DNA of 64,000 nucleotides from Aurantiacibacter sp. MUD61 (GTDB lineage: Bacteria > Pseudomonadota > Alphaproteobacteria > Sphingomonadales > Sphingomonadaceae), in NCBI RefSeq assembly GCF_027912455.1, contig NZ_CP115446.1, forward strand, positions 1,325,501-1,389,500, written 5' to 3'. This document shows, piece after piece, positions 1-6,449 of this stretch. A program made the position numbers and the translations under genes. The notes beneath the pieces are model-generated. The model was given only the letters and a program-made list of their open reading frames with translations, ran no database searches and was not told where the DNA came from. Within the stretch, counting starts at the first letter, position 1. Every line of letters starts with the position of its first letter.

Positions 1-172
1 TCAAGACATTTGGAACAAGCGTCAAGACAATCCAAGGACTGCTAAATTCGCTTACGCCCATCCCACCCAGCAGAAACCAAGCAGCTGCATTGATCAGAAA
101 AAGCGCACCCACCTTGGGGCTATTTTCAATTTCTAGATTGAGATGATGATGGGCCCGTTCGAAGATTTTCAT
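1..172 (-). CDS. Partial hypothetical membrane protein (N-terminal 57 residues)
   Basis: The gene runs off the left edge, so only the first 57 codons are visible. The N-terminus is polar with a His run (ERAHHHLNLEIE) and leads into two hydrophobic stretches, roughly residues 21-40 and 45-57, which look like membrane segments. The ATG is preceded by AGAGG at very short spacing, so the start is plausible rather than certain. The gene lies upstream of comM on the same strand, 37 bases from its end region. I do not recognise the family. Confidence 0.5.
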   Translation of the reverse strand, partial: MKIFERAHHHLNLEIENSPKVGALFLINAAAWFLLGGMGVSEFSSPWIVLTLVPNVL

Positions 173-208
173 ACCTCTATTCGCTTTCCGCTAATATGAA
201 ACAAACCG

Positions 209-1705
209 CTAAGCCCGCGGCGGCTGTCTGCGATAACTCAGCGCCTCAGCGATATGCACGCGGCCCACGCGTTCGGCGCCGGCCAGATCGGCGATCGTGC
301 GGGCGACGCGGAGCATTCTTGTGTAGCCGCGGGCGGAAAGGCGCATCGCTTCGGCGGCCTGCATCAGCAAAGTGCGGCCTGCGTCATCCGGTCCGGCGTA
401 TTGCTCCAGCGCGTCGCCTTCCAATTCGGCGTTGCTGCGTACGCCGCGCGCGGTTTGCACCCGGCGCGCTGCCGCCACGCGGCTGGCCACTTCGGCGCTG
501 CCTTCTGCAGCCGGGGGCAGGGCAAGGTCCGCAGCGGAGACAGGATCTACCTCGACATGCATATCGATCCGGTCGAGCATCGGGCCGGAGACTTTGCTCT
601 GGTAATCGGCGGCGCAGCGCGGGGCGCGTGAGCAGGCGAGCGCGGGATCGCCAAGATGGCCGCAGCGGCAGGGGTTCATCGCCGCGATCAACTGCACCCG
701 CGCCGGAAAAGACACATGCGCATTGGCGCGCGCCACATCGACCTTGCCCGTCTCCAAGGGCTGGCGCAGCGAATCGAGCACCGCACGCTGGAATTCGGGA
801 AGCTCGTCGAGGAACAGCACACCCAGATGCGCGAGGCTGACTTCGCCCGGCTTCACTTTCAGCCCGCCGCCGGTCAACGCAGCCATGCTTGCTGAATGAT
901 GCGGAGCGCGGAATGGCCGCTCCCGGCTGATGCGCCCGCCCTCCAGCGTGCCCGCGACCGAGGCGACCATGCTCACTTCCAGCGCCTCTGTCGGGGAAAG
1001 CGGCGGCAGGATGCCGGGCAGGCATGACGCGAGCAGCGATTTGCCCGCACCCGGAGGTCCATTCATCAAAAGATTATGTCCGCCAGCAGCCGCGATCTCG
1101 AGAGCGCGCTTGGCGGTTTCCTGCCCTTTAACCTGTTTCAGATCCGGCCCCGGTGCGGCTTCCTCCACTTCTCCCGGCTGCGGTTCGGCGAGCTGGGCCG
1201 TTCCGCGCAAATGATTGAGCAGGCTGGTGAGATCGGGCGCGGCGCATACGCGAATATCGCTCGCCCAGCGCGCCTCGGGTCCTTGGTCCGCGGGGCAGAT
1301 CAGCCCCGACTCCTGCTCGCTTGCATGGAGCGCTGCGAGCAACACGCCGGGCGAAGCTGCGATGCGGCCATCGAGCGCGAGCTCTCCTACGGCGAGCCAC
1401 TCGCTCATCGCTTCTGCGTCCACCACGCCCATGGCCGCTAGCAGCGCGAGCGCGATGGGCAGATCGTAATGCGAGCCTTCCTTGGGGAGGTCCGCAGGTG
1501 ACAAGTTTACCGTGATCCGTTTGGGCGGCAGCGAGAGACCCATGGCAGAGAGCGCGGCGCGCACCCGCTCCTTGCTTTCACCAACTGCCTTGTCGGCCAG
1601 CCCGACGATATTGAACTTCGGCATGCCCGGCGCGAGCGAGCACTGTACTTCCACGCTGCGCGCCTCGAGCCCCAGATAGGCAACCGTGCTGACCATTGAA
1701 ACCAA
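209..1705 (-). CDS. comM: YifB/ComM family Mg-chelatase-like AAA+ ATPase
   Basis: The 498-residue product is a ComM-type AAA+ helicase. In naturally transformable bacteria ComM promotes branch migration of incoming DNA; in other species the role is less clear. The N-terminal Lon-like fold domain (about residues 1-190) carries the family pattern MPKFNIVGLADKAVGES and a later LPKEGSHYDLPIALALL stretch. The Walker A motif GPPGAGKS is near residue 220, Walker B LGVLFLDELPEF near residue 300, and the Zn-finger-like block CRCGHLGDPALAC near residue 350. Length is normal for the family. The chosen start is a TTG about 9 bases after GGGGG; an ATG three codons later (1696) is also possible. Confidence 0.93.
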   Translation of the reverse strand: MVSMVSTVAYLGLEARSVEVQCSLAPGMPKFNIVGLADKAVGESKERVRAALSAMGLSLPPKRITVNLSPADLPKEGSHYDLPIALALLAAMGVVDAEAMSEWLAVGELALDGRIAASPGVLLAALHASEQESGLICPADQGPEARWASDIRVCAAPDLTSLLNHLRGTAQLAEPQPGEVEEAAPGPDLKQVKGQETAKRALEIAAAGGHNLLMNGPPGAGKSLLASCLPGILPPLSPTEALEVSMVASVAGTLEGGRISRERPFRAPHHSASMAALTGGGLKVKPGEVSLAHLGVLFLDELPEFQRAVLDSLRQPLETGKVDVARANAHVSFPARVQLIAAMNPCRCGHLGDPALACSRAPRCAADYQSKVSGPMLDRIDMHVEVDPVSAADLALPPAAEGSAEVASRVAAARRVQTARGVRSNAELEGDALEQYAGPDDAGRTLLMQAAEAMRLSARGYTRMLRVARTIADLAGAERVGRVHIAEALSYRRQPPRA

Positions 1706-1832
1706 TGTATTTTTCCCCCTTGTTCTATGGTGATAGCGGAGAACGCCGCGCTGTCGAGGGGAGGTGTCGTTAATTTAATAGCAACCCCGTCTCTTTGGGA
1801 TTGCGCAGCATCGGCCTGCCACTTTGGCTGGC

Positions 1833-2618
1833 ATGTTCCGGCATTTGTCCATCCTTGCAGCACTTATCGCTCCGCTATGCGCTGTGCCTGCAGCCGCGCA
1901 GCAGGGCGAGGTCGTGGTGGTTATCGAGGAATGGGTCGAGGTGCGCGGTGCCTCCCGTTACGTGTCGCCCGAGCACGAGGCGGCGGATCGCGATGCGCTG
2001 GCCGCCTTCGGACCCTTCCGCGTCATCGATGATCGCACGGCCGCGCTGGTCGATATCACCGACGGCCGCTCGCCTTCCCAATTTGCCGCCATGTTGTCGG
2101 CATTTCCGCAGATCGCGGTGCTCGAATTTATCGAAGCTCCGGGTACGCATAACGATCTCGCCAATCTGCGCGTCGGGCGCATGATACGCGAGCATGGCAT
2201 TGTGACCCGTGCGCCAGAGGGCGGCTCCGTACGCTCGGGCGCGGTCGAACTGTTTCTTGCCGGTGTCTCCCGCGAAATCGCCGCCGGTTCGAGCTTTGCC
2301 GTCCACGGATGGCTCGACGATTACGGGATGGGTGCCGAAGATTATCCAGCTGGTGCTCCCGAGCATCGCCGCTATCTCGATTACTATTCCGAAATGGGCA
2401 TGGATGAGGCGTCTGCGCGGGCATTTTACGCCATGACCAATTCAGTGCCCTTCGAGGATGCGCTGTGGCTGACCGGCGCGGAAATGCAAAACTGGATGAG
2501 CGAATCGCCAGAAGCTGCTAAGCAAGCCGCAGATGGTGCGCAGGACATGCCAATCATCGAGGCGGAAGAGGTAATTCCTCGGCTCGCCTATCTTGACTTG
2601 GACCCCGTCCTCCAGTAA
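1833..2618 (+). CDS. Secreted protein resembling periplasmic ClpP/crotonase-fold (COG3904-like) proteins
   Basis: A clear signal peptide (MFRHLSILAALIAPLCAVPAAA then QQ) predicts export. The mature part shows the order seen in COG3904-like predicted periplasmic proteins: FIEAPGTHNDLANLRVG..IREHGIVTRAP, then VRSGAVELFLAGVSREI, VHGW, a Tyr-rich RRYLDYYSEMG segment and a PFEDALWLTGAEMQNW end. The Ser in VRSGAVELF sits where the catalytic Ser of this ClpP-like fold would be, but the surrounding SACA-type motif is altered, so activity is uncertain. An in-frame TTG three codons upstream is less likely than this ATG. The gene is divergent from comM and is followed by a good terminator. Confidence 0.6.
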   Translation: MFRHLSILAALIAPLCAVPAAAQQGEVVVVIEEWVEVRGASRYVSPEHEAADRDALAAFGPFRVIDDRTAALVDITDGRSPSQFAAMLSAFPQIAVLEFIEAPGTHNDLANLRVGRMIREHGIVTRAPEGGSVRSGAVELFLAGVSREIAAGSSFAVHGWLDDYGMGAEDYPAGAPEHRRYLDYYSEMGMDEASARAFYAMTNSVPFEDALWLTGAEMQNWMSESPEAAKQAADGAQDMPIIEAEEVIPRLAYLDLDPVLQ

Positions 2619-2637
2619 GCGCGCCACCAATGTTTGC

Positions 2638-2664
2638 GGCCGCCCCCGTTTGGCGGCCCTTTTT
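2638..2664 (+). terminator. Rho-independent terminator
   Basis: GGCCGCC and GGCGGCC form a 7-bp stem with a 7-base loop, followed by TTTTT. It lies 20 bases after the secreted protein gene and just before rpmH, so it separates the two transcription units. Confidence 0.75.
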
Positions 2665-2687
2665 GTTCATATTTGAAGGTATTTGCC

Positions 2688-2822
2688 ATGAAGCGCACTT
2701 TCCAGCCGAGCAACCTTGTGCGCGCTCGTCGCCACGGTTTCTTCGCCCGCAAGGCCACCCCGGGTGGCCGCAAGGTCCTGCGCGCGCGCCGTCGTCGCGG
2801 TCGCAAGAACCTCTGCGCGTAA
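2688..2822 (+). CDS. rpmH: 50S ribosomal protein L34
   Basis: This 44-residue, highly basic protein has the invariant L34 pattern [23 protein letters not shown] and RARRRRGR, and it is full length. L34 is a small protein of the large ribosomal subunit. AAGGTATTTGCC before the ATG provides the ribosome binding site. The classic rpmH-rnpA order is kept, but a strong terminator and two hairpin repeats lie in the 335-base gap, so most rpmH transcripts may end before rnpA. Confidence 0.97.
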   Translation: MKRTFQPSNLVRARRHGFFARKATPGGRKVLRARRRRGRKNLCA

Positions 2823-2828
2823 TTTTCT

Positions 2829-2858
2829 TTGCGAACCCGCATCCGCGGGTTGGTCCTC
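2829..2858 (-). repeat. Inverted hairpin repeat, copy 1
   Basis: Read on the minus strand, this 30-base unit is GAGGACCAA then CCCGC-GGAT-GCGGG then TTCGCAA. The hairpin stem is 7 bp with a GGAT loop. It matches copy 2 at 3084-3113 at 27 of 30 positions. One pair of differences is compensatory (C-G here, G-C in copy 2), so the structure appears conserved. Confidence 0.7.
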
Positions 2859-2948
2859 GCTAGGCGCGCAGGCAAGCTGCGCCCGCGACGTTTACCCTGA
2901 GCGACTGCCGCAGGCAGGCAGTCGAAGGGGGCGGCCAATTCGGCCTTG

Positions 2949-2973
2949 CGGGCTCCTCTCGGAGCCCGTTTTT
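2949..2973 (+). terminator. Rho-independent terminator after rpmH
   Basis: CGGGCTCC, loop TCTC, GGAGCCCG, then TTTTT: an 8-bp perfect GC-rich stem with a T-run. It should end or attenuate rpmH transcription before rnpA. Confidence 0.8.
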
Positions 2974-3083
2974 GCGTTTATAGAATAGGGTTTAGTTCGG
3001 GCGCGAAGCGACCGACCGAGCGCACGCCGCGACCCGCAGGTGCCGCGCAGCGGGAACGAAGTCCCCGCGGAGCGAATAGCACT

Positions 3084-3113
3084 GAGGACGAAGCCGCGGA
3101 TGCGGCTTCGCAA
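3084..3113 (+). repeat. Inverted hairpin repeat, copy 2
   Basis: GAGGACGAA then GCCGC-GGAT-GCGGC then TTCGCAA. It is an opposite-orientation copy of the unit at 2829-2858. The stem here is extended by one G-C pair. It lies 45-74 bases upstream of rnpA. Confidence 0.7.
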
Positions 3114-3157
3114 TAAAAGACTCCCCCAAACGTGCTGCACTACCTAGATAACACACC

Positions 3158-3538
3158 ATGACCCCGACGGTCCTCACCAAACGCGCGGATTTTCTCGCGG
3201 CGAATCGCGGGCTGCGCGTTGCGCGGCCGGGTTTCGTGCTGCTTGCTCGACCTAATGGCGGCGAGGGTGTGCGCTACGGAATTACCGTCACGAAGAAGAT
3301 AGGCAATGCGGTGGTGCGCAATCGCATGAAGCGGCGCTTTCGTGAATTGCTGCGTGCCGCACTGCCGGAGCATGGTCTGCCCGATCACGATCACGTGCTG
3401 ATTGGCCGAGATGGTGGGGTGGAGTGCGATTTTGCGCAGCTTGGCGTGGAGCTGGAAGCCGCTCTCACCCGCGCTCGCGAAGGCAAAGGGGACCCGCCAC
3501 GCCGCCCACGCAAGGGCAGCAGGAGGCCGCGCCGGTGA
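3158..3538 (+). CDS. rnpA: Ribonuclease P protein component
   Basis: The 126-residue basic protein is the protein subunit of RNase P, which matures the 5' ends of tRNAs together with the RNA subunit (not found in this window). The diagnostic RNR-type motif is seen in GNAVVRNRMKRRFRELLRAA, near residues 50-68, and the N-terminal KRADFLAANRGLR and GITVTKKIG segments also fit. The tail PPRRPRKGSRRPRR is an unusually Arg-rich extension. The stop codon overlaps the GTG start of yidD (GTGA), so the two are translationally coupled. Confidence 0.95.
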   Translation: MTPTVLTKRADFLAANRGLRVARPGFVLLARPNGGEGVRYGITVTKKIGNAVVRNRMKRRFRELLRAALPEHGLPDHDHVLIGRDGGVECDFAQLGVELEAALTRAREGKGDPPRRPRKGSRRPRR

Positions 3539-3792
3539 AGCGCGTTTTGATCCTCATCGCGCGCTTCTGGCAAGTGGGGCCAAGCCGCATTCTGCCGCCC
3601 ACCTGCCGCTTCCAGCCCAGTTGCAGCGCCTATGCGATCGAGGCTCTCGAAAAACATGGTGCAATCAGGGGTGGATGGATGGCGCTCAAGCGTATAATGC
3701 GCTGCCATCCCTGGGGAGGGCATGGTCACGATCCGGTCCCACCGGCGCGCGCCGCCGCCACGCTCCCCGACACAGATAATCGCGACGGATAA
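3535..3792 (+). CDS. yidD: Membrane protein insertion efficiency factor YidD
   Basis: The start is GTG overlapping the rnpA stop, giving an 85-residue protein typical of YidD. The family signature is present: an amphipathic N-terminus, SRILPPTCRFQPSCSAYAIEALEKHG, then GGWMALKRIMRCHPWGGHGHDPVP. The three conserved Cys and the CHPW block are intact. YidD helps insert membrane proteins together with YidC, encoded next. It is predicted to associate with the inner membrane through its amphipathic helix. Confidence 0.95.
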   Translation: MKRVLILIARFWQVGPSRILPPTCRFQPSCSAYAIEALEKHGAIRGGWMALKRIMRCHPWGGHGHDPVPPARAAATLPDTDNRDG

Positions 3793-3798
3793 TTCATC

Positions 3799-5574
3799 TT
3801 GGACAATCAGCGTAATCTCATTCTCGCCGTAGTGCTGAGCGCGGTCCTGCTTTTTGGCTGGGACTTCGTCATGCGGACCTATTATCCGGAGCCGGAAGAA
3901 ACGCCCGCCAATATGGCCGGGCGCGAAGACACGCAGATTGGCCGCGCCGATGGCAGTGTCGATGTGGCCGGGTCTGGCGAGGATGTCAGCGCCGAACAAG
4001 AAGTCGATCTCGACACCGCGCTCGCCAGCACGGAACGCGTCGTTATCGACGCGCCGGAGATTCACGGATCGATCAATCCGGTAGGTGCGCGGGTCGATGA
4101 CATCGATCTCAAGACGCACCGTGAAACGGTGGATGCGGATAGTGACAATGTGCGCATGTTCTCGCCTGCCGGCACCAGCGCGCAGCATTATGCCGCGTTT
4201 CGCTGGGATGGAGATGGCGTTTCATTGCCTGGGCCTGAGACCGTCTGGAGCGTGGCCGACGGCGATCAGCTGACGCAGGAGACGCCTGTCACCCTGTCAT
4301 GGGACAATGGTGCGGGCCTCACTTTCCTGCTGCGCTATGAAATCGACGAGCACTACATGCTTACCGTCACGCAGGCCGTGCGCAATGCGGGTGAATCCTC
4401 TGTCGCCTTGCGCCCCTTCGCCACCGTGACGCGCACAAGTGAGACCGCCAGCGCCAGCACTTGGAACGTCCATTCCGGTCCCATCGCGGCCACCGGAGAG
4501 GGCGTCGATTTCGATTGGGACTACGATGAAGTCCTTGAGGAAGGGCCGATCAATTTCGGCGGCGATACCGACTGGGTCGGCTTTACCGATATCTACTGGC
4601 TCTCGGCGCTTATCGCGCAGGAAGGCGAAGCGACCAGCGGCTATGTCCGCTCGCTCGGCAACAACCTTTATCGCTCCGAACTTCTGTATGATGCGGTGAA
4701 CGTGCCCGCCGGCGAAACCGTATCGCGCACCACACGCCTTTTCGCGGGCGCCAAGGAAAGCGGAGTGCTCGATGAGTATGAGGCGCAGGGTGTTGAGCGC
4801 TTCGGCCTCGCTATCGACTGGGGCTGGTTCCGCTGGATCGCCTGGCCGATGTGGCAGGTGCTGATCTTCCTGTTCGGCCTCGTTGGCAATTTCGGCATAG
4901 CAATTATCTGCCTGACGCTGATCATCCGCATGATCCTTTTCCCGATCGCGCAGAAGCAGTTCCATTCCATGGCGCAGATGCGCGCGGTACAGCCGAAGAT
5001 GAAAGCGCTGCAGGAACGCTACAAGGACGACAAGGCAGAGCTGCAGCAGCAGATGGCGAAGCTCTACAAGGATGAGAAGGTCAATCCGCTCGCGGGCTGC
5101 CTGCCGATTTTCATCCAGATCCCGATCTTTTTCGCACTGTACAAGGTGCTGCTGCTGGCGATCGAGATGCGCCATCAGCCTTTCACCTATATCGAAGACC
5201 TTTCGGCGCGCGATCCGGCAACGATCCTGAACATGTTCGGCCTGCTCGATTTTACCCCGCCGGGCTTCCTGGCGATCGGCGTGCTGGCGGTGTTGCTGGG
5301 CTTCACCATGTGGCTGCAGTTCAAGCTGAACCCGGCGGCAATGGACCCGATGCAGCAGCAGATCTTCATGATCATGCCGTGGGTGCTGATGTTCGTGATG
5401 GCGCCATTTGCAGCGGGCCTGCTGCTTTACTGGATCAGCAACAACATCCTGACGCTCGCCCAGCAGAAATATCTCTATTCGCGCAATCCGCAGCTAAAGG
5501 CGCAGATGGAGAAGGAACGCGAAGAAAAGGCCCGTGAGGCCGAGCGCAAAAAGGCGGAACAGGCGGAGGGGTAA
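3799..5574 (+). CDS. yidC: Membrane protein insertase YidC
   Basis: At 591 residues this is a full Gram-negative YidC. It has an N-terminal membrane segment (about residues 7-23), a large periplasmic domain (about 30-330), then the conserved insertase core with membrane segments beginning near WFRWIAWPMWQVLIFLF. NPLAGCLPIFIQIPIFFALYKVL in the core is a YidC hallmark. The C-terminus is a charged helix (EKEREEKAREAERKK). The start is a TTG six bases after the yidD stop. YidC inserts and folds inner membrane proteins alone or with SecYEG. Confidence 0.96.
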   Translation: MDNQRNLILAVVLSAVLLFGWDFVMRTYYPEPEETPANMAGREDTQIGRADGSVDVAGSGEDVSAEQEVDLDTALASTERVVIDAPEIHGSINPVGARVDDIDLKTHRETVDADSDNVRMFSPAGTSAQHYAAFRWDGDGVSLPGPETVWSVADGDQLTQETPVTLSWDNGAGLTFLLRYEIDEHYMLTVTQAVRNAGESSVALRPFATVTRTSETASASTWNVHSGPIAATGEGVDFDWDYDEVLEEGPINFGGDTDWVGFTDIYWLSALIAQEGEATSGYVRSLGNNLYRSELLYDAVNVPAGETVSRTTRLFAGAKESGVLDEYEAQGVERFGLAIDWGWFRWIAWPMWQVLIFLFGLVGNFGIAIICLTLIIRMILFPIAQKQFHSMAQMRAVQPKMKALQERYKDDKAELQQQMAKLYKDEKVNPLAGCLPIFIQIPIFFALYKVLLLAIEMRHQPFTYIEDLSARDPATILNMFGLLDFTPPGFLAIGVLAVLLGFTMWLQFKLNPAAMDPMQQQIFMIMPWVLMFVMAPFAAGLLLYWISNNILTLAQQKYLYSRNPQLKAQMEKEREEKAREAERKKAEQAEG

Positions 5575-5601
5575 TCCCTTCGCCGGTTCGGAGACATCGC
5601 A

Positions 5602-6243
5602 ATGACCGAGGAAGAAGAGCAGTTGGCAGAGGAAGCGCGGCGCCTGTTTTCAGGCCGTGTTGAATTCCTGCTGTCTGCACCGCAGCTTAAATTCCTGCCT
5701 GAGCCGGATTATCCGGAGATCGCCTTTTGCGGCCGGTCCAATGTCGGCAAAAGCTCGCTCATCAATGCGCTGACCGGGCGCAAGGCCATCGCGCGCGCAT
5801 CGGTAACACCGGGACGCACGCAGGAGCTCAATTTCTTCGAAGTGGGAGAGCCAACGCAGTTCCGCCTCGTCGACATGCCGGGCTATGGCTTTGCCAAGGC
5901 ACCGGTGAAAGTCGTCGCGAAATGGAAGAACCTCGTCAAAACCTTCCTGCGCGGCCGGGTGCCGCTGAAGCGGACGATGGTACTGGTGGACAGTCGCCAT
6001 GGCTTGAAGGATTCAGACCGCGAGATGATGAAAATGCTCGATGAGGCCGCGGTCGGATATCGCGTCGTGCTGACCAAGGCGGACAAGATCAAGGCCAGCG
6101 CATTGGAAGCGGTGACCGCGAAGACCGAAGCTGAAGCGCGCAAGCACGTGGCGGCTTTCCCGCAAATTCATGTCACTAGTGCGGAAAAGGGCATGGGCCT
6201 CGATGAACTGCGCGCTGCGCTGCTGCGTGATGTGCGGCTTTAA
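5602..6243 (+). CDS. engB: Ribosome biogenesis GTP-binding protein EngB (YihA/YsxC)
   Basis: The 213-residue GTPase shows G1 GRSNVGKSSL, a switch region with TPGRTQ, G3 DMPGYGFA, and G4 TKADK. These are the EngB-type motifs (DMPGYG is characteristic). EngB acts in late assembly of the large ribosomal subunit. It follows yidC by 27 bases on the same strand, a conserved alphaproteobacterial order, and probably shares its transcript. Confidence 0.95.
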   Translation: MTEEEEQLAEEARRLFSGRVEFLLSAPQLKFLPEPDYPEIAFCGRSNVGKSSLINALTGRKAIARASVTPGRTQELNFFEVGEPTQFRLVDMPGYGFAKAPVKVVAKWKNLVKTFLRGRVPLKRTMVLVDSRHGLKDSDREMMKMLDEAAVGYRVVLTKADKIKASALEAVTAKTEAEARKHVAAFPQIHVTSAEKGMGLDELRAALLRDVRL

Positions 6244-6282
6244 GGGCCGAATTTGTTCGCGAGATTGCTTCTAAAGCGAACA

Positions 6283-6308
6283 CAAAAAAGGGCGCCAGCG
6301 GCGCCCTT
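6283..6308 (-). terminator. Rho-independent terminator for the EAL/17-codon unit
   Basis: AAGGGCGC and GCGCCCTT form an 8-bp stem with a 5-base loop. On the minus strand it is followed by TTTTTT. On the plus strand the following bases (ATTCGT) are poor in T, so it mainly serves the minus-strand unit, although it could weakly end engB transcripts. Confidence 0.75.
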
Positions 6309-6338
6309 ATTCGTATCTATAAAATCTCTTGGCTGAGG

Positions 6339-6392
6339 TTAGCCGCGCTGACCGCCACGACCAAAGAGCCAATCCCAAATGCTTCTACCCAT
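6339..6392 (-). CDS. Putative 17-residue small protein downstream of the EAL gene
   Basis: A complete ORF encodes MGRSIWDWLFGRGGQRG. It has ATG, a Shine-Dalgarno AGGAG eight bases before it, a TAA stop, and a Rho-independent terminator about 30 bases after the stop. The peptide is amphipathic and aromatic (IWDWLF) with a basic Gly/Arg end, as in some small membrane-associated peptides. It lies 57 bases after the EAL protein stop on the same strand. I do not recognise a family. The case for translation is the SD-start-stop-terminator arrangement; it could still be chance. Confidence 0.45.
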   Translation of the reverse strand: MGRSIWDWLFGRGGQRG

Positions 6393-6401
6393 GGGTTTTC
6401 T

Positions 6402-6415
6402 CCTGTTTGAACAGG
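6402..6415 (-). promoter_or_regulatory. Hairpin overlapping the ribosome binding site of the 17-codon ORF
   Basis: CCTGTT and AACAGG form a 6-bp inverted repeat around two bases. On the minus strand its 3' arm shares the AGG of the Shine-Dalgarno AGGAG of the small ORF, so folding would partly hide that site. A regulatory role is inference. Confidence 0.35.
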
Positions 6416-6449
6416 ATGAAACTGCATTAACCAAAGGTATTTGTAAAGT

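Larger units (their letters stand above)
2823..3157 (+). other. 335-base rpmH-rnpA intergenic region rich in hairpins
   Basis: No coding gene is credible here. From left to right it holds one copy of an inverted hairpin repeat, a second hairpin GACTGCC/GGCAGTC (2903-2923) flanked by CCTGAGCG and GTCGAAGG, a terminator hairpin, and the second copy of the hairpin repeat in opposite orientation shortly before rnpA. The open frames in this stretch (RIRGFV-like peptides) are by-products of the repeats. Confidence 0.6.

Noticed and set aside
2823..3157. Open frames in the rpmH-rnpA gap that give RIRGFV-like peptides
   Set aside because: They come from the hairpin repeat units and overlap in several frames. 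None has a ribosome binding site or family match.
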